A model generated the notes under the pieces. That model had not been told where the DNA came from, searched no databases, and saw only the letters and a list, made by a program, of their open reading frames with translations. Made by a program: the position numbers and the translations under genes. Below, one piece after another: positions 12,401 through 24,400 of a DNA stretch of 64,000 nt (within the stretch, counting starts at the first letter, position 1; each line of letters opens with the position of its first letter). The stretch comes from Fratercula arctica (taxonomy: Eukaryota > Chordata > Aves > Charadriiformes > Alcidae), in the NCBI GenBank assembly GCA_947846985.1, contig CANTUZ010000004.1, forward strand, positions 54,599,672 to 54,663,671, given 5' to 3'.

Positions 12401-15400
12401 GCTGATGCTGTGTCACTGCCAGGCACGAGGCCTGGAAGCAAACGGCCATGCACTGATGTGGTTGCATCATTGCAGTAGCGATGGGTGGAGGAGAAACACA
12501 TGGGCTCCCGCACCCCGCAGTGAACGCTGAGCGATGGCACGGATTTACAGCGGTGATTTCCACACCTCCCATCTCAATGAGAGCAGGTTTTTTTTCCCCC
12601 TTGAATCTTGGCACCTAATGAATTGCTCAGTTTATGCGTTCAATATAATGGTCCTTCTCTGTTTTGCTGTGTTCCCGCTGTCTGACCTTGGCAGGCTGGA
12701 GGGAGGAGGACGTCCTGGCAGCTTTTCCAAGAGGGCTGGGCTGGCAGCTTCTTGTGGCAGGCAATGCACTGAAAGCTTGGTATGGAGCCCTTAAGGCTCA
12801 GTAGCCAGGGCACCAGTGACTAAGACATCTGTTAGCTGAATATAAAGGTGGCAGCCACCCTATAAAGGCTTACACTATATTGTCACCTCCTGAGCTGAGT
12901 AATGCGTGGGTTGTTTGTACTGTGAGAGCACCCGAAGGTCACCCCAGTGGCTGAGGGTACATCTGGGAGCTAGGCAAAGAAAGCGTCCTGCCTGGAGGGA
13001 TTTACAGCTAGGAAGGGGAAATATGGGCCAGCACTGCCTGATTAATTCATGAGCTTCAGGTCACTCCTCCATCCACCCTCCCCCTGCTTTCCCCAGGGTG
13101 TCACAGAGCATGGAACATTGGCCAGGCAGAAGAGGACTTTGGTCCCTAGTTTTTCTAGATGTTTGGCACTTGGTAAGAAAACTGCAAGCAGCCTTGCCTG
13201 ACATCAGGCCCCTGGTAAATAAGAAATGGCCCCTTGACCATGCACAGCCGGCAGCGGGTCCGAGGGGGCTAACCTACTTCACAGATCCCATGTGTGCCCA
13301 GATTTCTGTCCAGGGTTTCACTGCCACAAGTAGCGGTGACCTAAACCAGTGCAGGAGCCCCCAGGCGTCAGTGGCCGTGGCAGCAGTGCAGGGTGGCAGC
13401 GTCCCTTTGCCTTCAGGCCAGGGCTGTGCCTGTGCCCGAAGCCTGTGCTTAGGCTATCATAGAATCATGTGTTGGGTTGGAAGGGACCTTTAAAGGTCAT
13501 CTAGTCCAGCCCCCCTGCAGTAAGCAGGGACATCTTTAACTAGATCAGGTTGCTCAGAGCCTCATCAGGTTGCTCAGAGCCTCATCAAGCCTGGCCTTGA
13601 ATGTCTCCAGGGATGGGGCTTCCACCACCTCTCTGGGCAACCTGTGCCAGTGTCTCACCACCCTCATTGTAAAGAACTTCTTCCTAATGTCTAATCTAAA
13701 CCTACCCTGCTCTAGTTTAAAGCCATTGCCCCTCGTCCTACCGCTACATGCCCTTGCAAACAGCCCCTCTCCAGCCTTCCTGTAGGCCCCCTTTAGGTAC
13801 TGGAAGGCTGCTATAAGGTCTCCCTGGAGCCTTCTCTTCTCCAGACTGAACACCCTCAACTCTCTCAGCCTGTCCTCATAGGAGAGGTGCTCCAGCCCTT
13901 GGATCATCTTTGTGGCCCTGGGATCTCCCATGGTGGGGGATGAATACTCACATGCTGACCATGTCTGCATACAAGGGTCTGCATGAAAGTTTATTTCATG
14001 AAGTGTGCAGCAAATTGCTTGCCAACGTTAACCCACGCCTCCCTGCTAGTCAGTTATGTTTGTGTGGTTTTTTCCAGCGTGTTCATGGAAATGCGTCTAT
14101 ATGGTGACATGCACATGGACTTTGGGTGCTGCTGCTTTAGCTAAGCACAAGCCACCCCTGGTCCAGAGCAGGGGTAGGAGGCAGTGCCTGTTTGCTTGGG
14201 CGCAGCGTCCTGCCAGGGTGTCCATGTGTCACTGAAACCCCACCTGGGATGCTTGTGCCCATCAGCACCATCCGTGTGAAGGTACCCTGCTTTGCCCATG
14301 CTCCTGGCTTGCAGCAATCTGCAGTGTGTCCTACCAACACGCTTGACAGCTCAAGCTGGTTGGGAAAAGTTCCAGCAAAACCCTTTTTCTTCTGTATTTG
14401 CTGATTTGCTGGAATGGAAATGTGTGTCAGAGATGTTTCCACATCTATCAGGTCCTGATAAAAGCTGGGCAGGGCTCCACGACACCCTCCCTGGTGGCTT
14501 GGCAGACTACCTGGGGAGCAGTGGGGAGCATCAAGATTTGCGGGTTTTTGTGTCAGCCTTGTCTCCCATGGCTTCGTATTCCTGGCTGGGGGCAACCTAA
14601 GCCACAGGCCAGCTCAGGTGCAGGACCTGCTCTCTTTTGCAACAAATATGAATGGTTTGCATTTTCTACTGAAAGGGAAGGTGTCAAGAATCAAAATGCT
14701 GGAAGTCCCCATAAAGAGCAGTTTTCTTCACCAGAATTTCTTAGACCCTCTGAAATTCTGAAGAAGGCGAGACTTTATAGCTAAACATTCAGTAATCCTT
14801 TATGGACTGTAAGTGAGGCTTAATTTAATGAGTGACTCACGTAATTGAGGGCTTTCTTGAAAGTGCATTTGTATCCTTTTTCACTTCAGATTATTCTAAT
14901 ACCTAATTTTACCACTTATATATGTATATTTATATATAAAAACGCATAAAATCCTTATGTTTACAATTATTTTTCTGGGGTTGTATTTCTGCTTTATTTT
15001 AGTCTGTCTTATTTTCCCAGCCTGTCACATTTGCTTTTATTTATTATGCATCTTCTCCTGTTTTAAAAGAAATAAAATGCAGAACATCTTGATGAGCGCG
15101 CAAATTTTTGGACTCATTAGCAGTGACAGATGCAGTCCTCTGGTAATGTTCCCTGCCCGTATCAATAAGCTCTTGCCTCTTGTAATTGGACAGTATTAAT
15201 GTTTAGGAAGGCAGTTGAATGAGCTTAAAAAAGAGCTCACAAGATGGTGGTCTCTGCAGGTCAGCAGGCAGTGCAGTAAATCATCATGGTGAGGAGACGC
15301 AACTGCCAGCACGTGGCAAAATAACTTATTGCCATGCAGGCTGCTGATTCCCAACTCCTGCCACTACAAGTGACAGCAGAGAGGCTGGGGAGAAAACAGG

Positions 15401-18400
15401 GAGCCTGCTCTGGCAAATTCCCGACAGAGGACTTGCATTCATCTCCATCCTTTTGTGAGAGGGTATTAACATCTGAGGCAGGTCCTGGGGACATACTTCA
15501 GTGTAGTTCTGTGCCTTGGTTCCCCCCCCCAAGGTCATCTCACTGCTGTAGCACATGGAGAAAAGCCTCAGACCTTCTGTGTTCATCCTCTTTTGTAATG
15601 GACTGTATTTAAATTGTCTTTCCCCCCCTTCTTTCTCCCCTTAAAATGTCTGTTTCTCCCTTTTTGTTTTTCTAGAAGGATACAGAGGGCTATAAGGGCT
15701 TCAAACCTGCAAAATGTTCAAATACAAGCTGGAAAGTAAATATGCTATGTAAAACTGAGAAGTTACATTGAAGAAAGATTGTTGTAACATCTCTAACTCT
15801 GACTTAGTGCTTTTTAATCAATAAGTTTTTAGAAGGGCCATATCGTTGTCCTGGTTTTATAGATGAGGAAACATAGCAACTTGTTTAATTGTTTTCTAAA
15901 ATGGGAACTTGGGACATGCATGGTTTATATGGGTGAGTCATCCTGTAATTAAACCAGGAATTGAGGCTGGAGTGAGAAGAATAAAACATGGACAAAATGA
16001 AGATTCAGAGTTATTGTTTAGTGAGACAAGGAAATAATTTACAATAAATGGCTTTTTTATATATGAATGGGAAAATAAGGTTCTGACTGCTTTAGACTTT
16101 TCCAGCATTCACAGTCACTTGGCAAAAGTCTTCCCAAAAGTGTTAGGTACTGAAGTTACAGACTTTCCCTGTCTCTGGGTAGGTGTTAGAGCGCTGGCTT
16201 TTCCCGTATGACTTCTTCAGTGAGGGAGTTAAATATCGGTTCTCAGGAATATGCAGTGGTAAAATTTGCTTTCAGTAAAATGCAATTTTTGAGAACAGAG
16301 TGTAACCATTTGAATAGAGAAAAATGGAAACAGGTGATTGTTGTGAACAGTGCAGACTTGATATTTGAACAGTACTTCACAGGAAAAATTGTTTGCTTTC
16401 TGGCACTTCAGAAAATAGCAGGAGGCAGTATCTCTCTCTGCTGTTCGTATGGTATTTCAGGTAAAGCAAACTTTTGACGCTGCGCTCCCGACCTCACTCA
16501 TGGAGTGAGTGAGATACGGCGTGGGGAGCCTCAGCGCAGAGTGACCCCAACTAGCCAGCAGCCTTTGACCTGCAGGAATCACAAATTAGATGACAATTAA
16601 TTCTTCATGCCCACCAGAAACTAGATTTTCTGCTGTTGGTCTGTAACACAGTACATGAGGTGCAAGCTGTGGGCCATGTCCCTTGGCCACCTTGGTAGAG
16701 CAGCTGAGTTGACCCTGCTGAGGTGATGTTTCTTAAAAGTAGCTTTCCTGGGCAGTAATTTCTTCATTACAGAGCTCAGCAGCCTCTCCTGTCCTTGTCC
16801 CTTCCCATTTCAAGCTCTGTTACTCTTCCAGGGATGCGGAGAGTCTCAGGTGAGCTCAGCTTGGCCATTCCAGTGTTGGGCTATTTATTTTGAGGTCTTC
16901 TCTTCCCTTTTTGGCCTTTGTACTATAAGGTGGTGGTAAAAAGGGGATGTAGCGGAATTTCAAGTGTTTCCATGTGCAATGAGCTCTGCTTTGAGGAAAA
17001 AAGACTGTGATGGCCATGAGGCCTCATGTTCCAAAAGTCAGAAATAAACACTCAATGAAACTATGGTTTTCCTCTCCACTGTCTATGTACCCACCTGAAT
17101 CTATGGCATAGACCTTTATATAGGGTAAGTGCTTTGATAGTAATGTCTTTCTATATAACATAAGCCTATTTGATATCATCAATACATTATTATGTTTGTT
17201 TACTTCAACAAACCCACGTCTTCCTCTTTTTTTTTTTTCCCCAGAGTGACCGACTACTCATTAAAGGTGGAAGAATTATCAATGATGACCACTCCTTCTA
17301 TGCAGACATATACCTTGAAGATGGACTTATAAAGTTGGTTTTTTAAAATACTGAATTTTTTTTTTGCATGCCTGTTAGTATAGACTACTGTGATTTCATG
17401 ACAGTGCTGACCTGCAATCTTGCAGCCAGCATCTCGGTTACCTCTAGATGTGGGGTGAGAGTAGAGGAGTGTTTAATTATGAAATTCTGCCATTTTATCT
17501 TTACTAAGATTAGATAAGTAGAAAATTTCTTTGCTGTAAGCTGAAGGTATTTGCTTTTCAAGTAGTTCACTCTTAGTTTCTTCCAAAACAGTCAAGGTAA
17601 GTAGGCTCTCTCGAGAAGTAATACTAAGGATAATGGGTATTTTTGAGTCCATGTATGACAGAAGGCTCATTACAGCTTTTTTCCCCACACCTAATCAGGG
17701 CGAATGCAGCCGTGCTCTAAAGGATTGTACGGCACAGAAATATGCCTCGTGTTACACAGTGCTAACGGGGACCTGCTCCGTCTCAGTTCCCCTGGTGGTT
17801 GATGCTGAAGCATAGCATGTTCTGTTTTTACAACATTGTTACGCATTGCTCATATGTCCCTTGTCTTGTTTAGCAAAGGTTTAGCAAAATCTTAAAATCT
17901 TCACACAATTAGATAGAAAATCCTACTGATTTATCACGATATAAATTACAGGAGCTGGGAAAGTATTCCTTAGGTGAAAAAACATGAAATACATGTTACT
18001 GATAGGCTGGGAAACAGTAACAGAGATTCATGTAGCTCTACTGGTCCTGCTTTGGCTTAGTGGAAATGGGGGTCTCTAGTTTTGCAAAGCTACATAGTGT
18101 GTACAAGCACTCTGATGTACACACGGATCAAAGCCTTTTTCTTGACTGCTAAACATTTCCACTAGTGACCTAACAAGTTTGGTCTCCAGAGGCTGCAATT
18201 TAATGCACAGAAACATAATTATGGTTATCTGGTAAATAATTCACTACCTACTTGTTTTCAGAGCTCCTTTTCGTGAGAATATACCATCAGATTAAGAGTC
18301 CAATTCTGTATACGTCTGTGGCTACTTACATTATTCATGATTGAGGTTATTATAACAGAATATAACAGAAAAAATTATGAGCTCTTTTATCCATGGACCG

Positions 18401-21400
18401 TGCAGTTTTCTTTTTAATACTTCACTCTGCCTTTCCAGTTGTGGTGTTACTTGCATTGCAGTAGTGGCAAAAGAAGCATATTGTTTTAAGTGGAGAAGGA
18501 GCAAAATTTCGAACGTGTATCTTTTTTTTAGTAGCAACGATCAACCAAGTTGTGCTCTCTCTGCTAGGTGTTTTAGTTGAGTTTTTCTGTGCTTTTGTTT
18601 GTTCAGGTGCAGATTTCCTAGTAACACTTACAAGCATCAGAACTGATTTAACAACTAAGTGCATAAGATGCTGAGAGTCTGAAACTGCTGCGAATTTTTG
18701 GCCATGCTTCCAGAAATGCAATGGTACTGGGCAGGCAGGTTGGTAATGCCAAGCTTTCAGCTGCCCTTGTGAAGTGCATAGACTTCCCTCTGAAATCCGT
18801 GCGTGCATCCATACCTCCAGAAAGTATCTCAGCTGCCCAAGGTAGCTAGAATTAATAATGAATAGACAGGCAGGATCTTATTTTTAAAAATGCCTTTATC
18901 TTGCCTGAGGAGGCATTTATAAATGCCCGAGGAGGCAAGTTTACTATTCAGCACCCCGAGTCGTGCCTGATTTCCTGGACTTAGATGACCCGAGATTTTT
19001 CTTTATAAGCTGTGCAAGATGTCCTGCTCTAAAAAAGCAGCTAATTTGTGAGGGCAGCCTGGTGTGAGATGGGCTTGGGTCCTAACTGTATTCAGATGAT
19101 AAATTCTGCAGTCTAGGAAAGCGCTATATTTTCTGGGATTGGTCTCTTTTAGGTTCTCCAGCTGGAACTGCCCATTGTGTCTGAATATTTAACATAGCTG
19201 TTAAATGTTGCTCAAGATCCTTTGGAGAAGGACCTTGAACCCCAGGCATCCACATTGTAGTTGACGCCCTAGGTTTCCAGCTGCAGATCCTGCTGATAAT
19301 ACAGAATTCTTCCCACAGAATGGAGCAGACACCAAACCACTCAGCCCAGAACAGGCAATAGTGTCCTGGTTTTGCTAGGGTATAAAAGATCTGGGTTAAT
19401 TTTTCTTACTCTGCAGTGGAAACTGATTGGAACATAGAGGGTTGGGTTTCTCTTGCAGACTAATGAAATGAATAGTGTCTTTTAATGCTTATGTCCCTGC
19501 AGGTTGTCCTGCAGAGAGGAATGTAGATATAACCTTGAATGTGTTTGAACATTAGCTATAGTTTGGAGGATGGTAGATGCTTTTTCCTACCTATTAATGC
19601 TCAAACTGGCTCCCTAGGTACAAGGGAGCAGCGGTGCATGTGGATTTTTCCTAGCTGAAACTTAAACCCTGCACACTCAGATGGCAGCTGAGAGGCAGTC
19701 TCCAGTATCTAAAGAGTAACTTAGATATTTAGTAATTTAAATTGCCATTGGCATGTAAATAATATATTTTGCCTGCATCTATCCTGTCTCTGTTATCCAC
19801 ATGAGGAATTGAGCCCCGGTCGCCGTGCTAAGCAGCAGGTCACGCAATCTGGTGCCTGCTGTCCTCTGCTCCGTCCCTGCCGAGGGGAAGGGTTGGGTCC
19901 CTCCGGGCTGGAGGGGACTAACAAGTGTGCAGGATGGGTGACCAGGGATGGGGTCTCCAGAGCTGGGCAGGCGATGAGCCAAGGTAGAGGGAACCTCAGA
20001 TGCCTGAAAGAGATCTGGGCTTGATAATGACATGGAGGGAGGTTTTCAGCTTCCTCAGGTTAAGCTCATGGAGAGTTAAAGCCTGATGTTTCCTTTGTGC
20101 TTTAATTGGCTTGTGTATGACAGAATTTACCAGCTTGTTCAACTGAAGACTGCAGACAGCATCAGCTTTCCGTGAGTCTGAGTTTTCTAGTTGCTGGTGC
20201 ATCAGAAAACCAGCTCAGTCATTTATACAGTGCCTAGAATACAGTTATCTGCGCTATTGTATTTTTTCCCCCACAAGTAACTGAACCCCATTCTTATTAA
20301 CATACACTTAGCATTAATGAGTGAGCAATTCAGGAATCCTGTCACATTATCTCTTACTCTGTGTTCTAGTCAGTCAGAATAAAAATAACCTTGAATGTCA
20401 GTGAAGATCAGCCTTCTCCCAGCCTTAATCTTGATACCAGGGCAAGAGATGGGACAGGCTTCTGACAGGTAATAGTGCAGAATGTCCCACAAAGACCATT
20501 TGGTCCCATGTCACTTCAGCATGGATGACTTCAGCCCTTGCCAAATAAGCCGTTACTCAACCATACGCTGAAAATAGTGAGCAGTGAATCATCAGAAAAC
20601 TTCAATACATACTTAGCACTCTTTCACTTCATTAGAGTATGTGTCTTCTTAAAGGGGGAACTGGTAGATACTGATTGTGGAAGAAAATACAAATGATTTG
20701 CTTTTACACTTTTGTGTAGGTTTTCTTTAATGTTATTTTCAGGAGGTGTGGTAGTCCTTGGAGTGCAATTTCAACTTAGACATATTTGAAGGAGATCGGT
20801 CATAGTAAATTTTTTTTTCCCAGTTCATTTATTTAGCCACACAAATGCTGTACAAAGGTTTAGGGTTGTTCTGATTAAAATATTGGGAGGGGATTCAACT
20901 AACGAAAATTAGTGCAACACCATTATTATATGTGGGGCTACCTAACTTTATACACGCGTTCAATCTGCTCATGGACTGGAGCGCCTTACGCGAGTCAGAT
21001 TTTAACAGCAGAGAAGCTTCTTGCAACTTGTTTCCGCAGTCGGATGTGCTGGGCTGCTGCTGGCATTTGCATACATATCAGTTCCCTATTTGTCATGGCA
21101 TCATTAGCGCGTGCCGCACGGCTGTAAACAGGCTATGACATGCTCCCAGTGCTATACGTGTTGATGACTATTAGGTGCCAGACATGGAGTTGTATGGCTT
21201 CAAGCCGTGATATTACCGTCTTTCCTGAGTAAGCCCTTTTGGGTTTGTTCAGCGCTGAGCGGCTGAGACCCTGGCTCGGGATGCTGGCGGGGAGTTTGGT
21301 AACCGAACGGCTGTGCTTCCCTCCAGCCAAAACCCAGAGCACCGGGGGAGCCAAGCTGCTGGAGGTGACATTTTTGCATAGCATATGAAACAAATTCTTG

Positions 21401-24400
21401 ACCTCTTGGGGCTATTTATTAACTCTGGTGGGTTGGCCAAATTCCAATGTGAATAATTATCCCTGTTTTTTTCGCTGGTTTTAATTAACGGTTATATTCA
21501 TTTTTGGTTCTGGCTTGTTGTGATTGGCTGTTAATCAGTCGCTGTGTTGGCGCTGTAGGTGGGAGTTGCATTTTAATATGCGAGCAACAGATTCGGCAGC
21601 TCAGATGTCTGGGGTATTTGTTTAGCTGTGGGTAAATGTTTTTTTATCCCAGACAAAAGGAAATTAAGACAAGGACTGTGTGCGTCTGTAATATGAGATA
21701 AACTTAGTGAATTTAAACTACCTTATAGTTATCTCTAAGCCCAAATATATTACTGTGTAACAATGCAGAGACATGGCTTCCACACAGACCCATACCTTTT
21801 TCTGATTTGCACCGTGTGAAGTAGATAATAAAAATGTAATGTGGCTTTAAAAGTTAAAGGTTAATTTACTTGCAGTTGTGTCCGTGAACACTGAAGGTAT
21901 TTTGACTGTAAGTGTCTGGAGTTTGCTTGATATCAGCATGGAGGACAGATTAATATTTGTAATATTGAAAAAAAAAATCCTGTTTTGACAAACTGAAGAG
22001 AAGAAGATGGCAACAGTTAATTAACATCTTTCCATACAGTTATGCGGAATATTTCACTAAGTTTTAACTTTAAGATGAGGATGAAGAATATGTTACGTGG
22101 TAGATTAAAGGTGTTTGGGTCTCTTAAATACGTATTTCTGTGTCTTAGAATATTTAGATTTCTTTTTAAGGATAAATTTGCATTGCTTGTTTACAAAGTA
22201 ATTATAACTCCTTTCTGATGTGCCTTGTGCTTCTGCCATATATTTACAATTCCAGCTTGCTGTCATATTTGATCTGTGTTTCTCTGTTTTCATTTAAGAA
22301 CTTAATATACAAAACTGGAGCCCCCAAGAGAGCATTAACTGTACATATTTGTAATTGTTTAAAGATAGGAGTCATATAAAAAAAAAAATCAGTTTTTAAT
22401 GCTGGTGCGTTATGGCTTCTTTATTGGCCTCTAGAGCAATGCAAAGCATCCTGAGCACAGGGCCCAGCTCGGCAGAGTGGGGGGCTTTGTTCTGCCAGTG
22501 TCGTGTAGAGCAGCCAGAGTGGGTGTTTGACCTTCACCTTTCCTTTGGGGTCCCAGTTCTTTCTGTACAGCCCCTCGGTTCCTCTCCCATACATGCTTCA
22601 AATAGCTTCTTTGTTTAAGTAAATTAATATTGGCTTTCCTTGCTGCCTAGGCAAATAGGAGAGAATCTGATTGTTCCTGGAGGAGTCAAGACCATAGAGG
22701 CTAATGGGCGCATGGTTATTCCTGGGGGAATAGACGTCAACACTTATCTACAAAAGCCCTACCAAGGAATGACCGCTGTTGATGACTTCTATCAAGGCAC
22801 AAAAGCAGCACTAGCAGGGGGCACCACCATGATCAGTGAGTACTAGCAATACTAACTCTTCCCGCTCCAGGCTGAAGCTCATGTAGCACAGGTGGGGATC
22901 GCTACAGGAGGCTCCATACCCGTTTTCTGAGATCATCTGCAATGAATCTTCAAATTTCTGGGCACGGTGTTGGAGATCTATTCATCATTGTCACCCAGGG
23001 TTGGCCTGAAAATGAACTTGCCCTCAGAAGGCAACAGCGGCATGGGGAATTGTCTCTTGGATTTTCCTCTGAAATACAGAACAAGCACTGGGGGATAATA
23101 TACCTACTCTTGGCACAGAAAATCTGACAAAGATCCACTGTTTCCACCTACTGACATTTCAGGGGCTTTGGAAATAGCAAGGTGCTTATTTATGAACTTG
23201 GATTTGGCACCAGGAATTGAGGAAGTCCTTACCAGAGATGTCCTGGAGGAACATCTTTCTTGGTGGGAAGGAGAAGTGTTTCTAGTTGTTAAAGACCCTT
23301 CTTCTGTCTACCAGATGGCAGGACAAGATTTATCTCTTTCCCACTAGCAGTGGCTTGGCCCCTCGGTTAGACTTTGTGAGGCAGTTGTTCAGGTGACATA
23401 AATTGTTTTAGCTTCCTTATGCAGAGCAGCTTCCCAGTGGGGTTTTACTCCCAATGAATTGGAATGTGGCTTTTTTTGCCGAGTGATGGTATCTATTACC
23501 TATGTTCAGCAGCAAGTATCAGCTGAAAGCCCATCTTGCTTTGTTTCCATGCTAAGTTTTGACCTAGCCCTGCAAAGATAAGAATATGTGCATGAGTAGT
23601 CACGTCTTTATTTTATGTCAGTAAACATTGTGGCATCATCAGATGCAGAAAGCCTTGAGATAGTGAAAATGGATCGTTGCAGCGCACTCGATCTGCCATA
23701 TAGTGTGGCTGAGTGTTTGTGCTCTACATCATCTCTGCTCAGACCTTTGGCTCTATTCCCAATTCTGGCTGCTGAGAAAGCATTCAACATCTCCGTTGAC
23801 GTATTGGTAGGGCACAGGGGGCCAATTCAGTGGTTACGAGGCACTGGTTAATAATAAACACTTACTGTGAAATACATAGAAATGGACACATCAGACAATA
23901 AACAGAGGTAAGTCCAGAACTTGTGGTCTCTTACAAAACAGTAAAGGGAAAAACAAACGTTTCCCAAACTGTGAGATGTTTGGCTCTCCCACTGTGTGTC
24001 TGTTGATGCTACACCAAGCTGGTTGCCGGACTCAGCTTTAGTGTAGACTGTCCACAAAGTCTGCTGCACCTGAGACAGCAGGACCTGGCTAACATCCCAA
24101 AGTTATGGCCTGCACACAAGCTGCCTCCAAAGCTGCTGTTTTGAGCGAGATGCTGGAAGGCTACTTGTTCACGGGCACTGAGGAAATCTGAACAGGGTGC
24201 GTGCTGTCCAGGTAACGGACACTGAATCTCTTTTTCAGTTGACCACGTGCTTCCAGAACCTGGATCGAGTTTACTGACCTCCTTTGAGAAGTGGCACGAG
24301 GCGGCTGACACCAAATCCTGTTGTGATTACTCTCTCCATGTGGACATCACCAGCTGGTATGATGGGATTCGAGAAGAGCTGGAAATACTGGTGCAAGACA

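Larger units (their letters stand above)
3270..17244 (+). other. CRMP1: CRMP1 intron 1 (after exon 1B)
   Basis: A 14-kb intron. The first 600 bases belong to the CpG island. Beyond that it is mostly unique, with a poly-T tract (11373-11394), a CR1 fragment (13455-13935), AT-rich spots (14917-14950), a 60-nt hairpin (16480-16539) and a possible old CR1 end near 8117-8160. Positions 12100-12560 keep several CpGs. It ends in a long pyrimidine tract (17221-17242) and AG. No coding exon could be supported inside it. Confidence 0.85.

Noticed and set aside
13554..13970. 139-codon - strand ORF as a host gene
   Set aside because: It is the end of CR1 ORF2 inside a truncated LINE.
18947..18967. RE1/NRSF-like site (ttcagcaccccgagtcgtgcc)
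   Set aside because: Left half matches the REST motif perfectly but the right half is poor, about 15 of 21 positions by eye; not enough to call a binding site.
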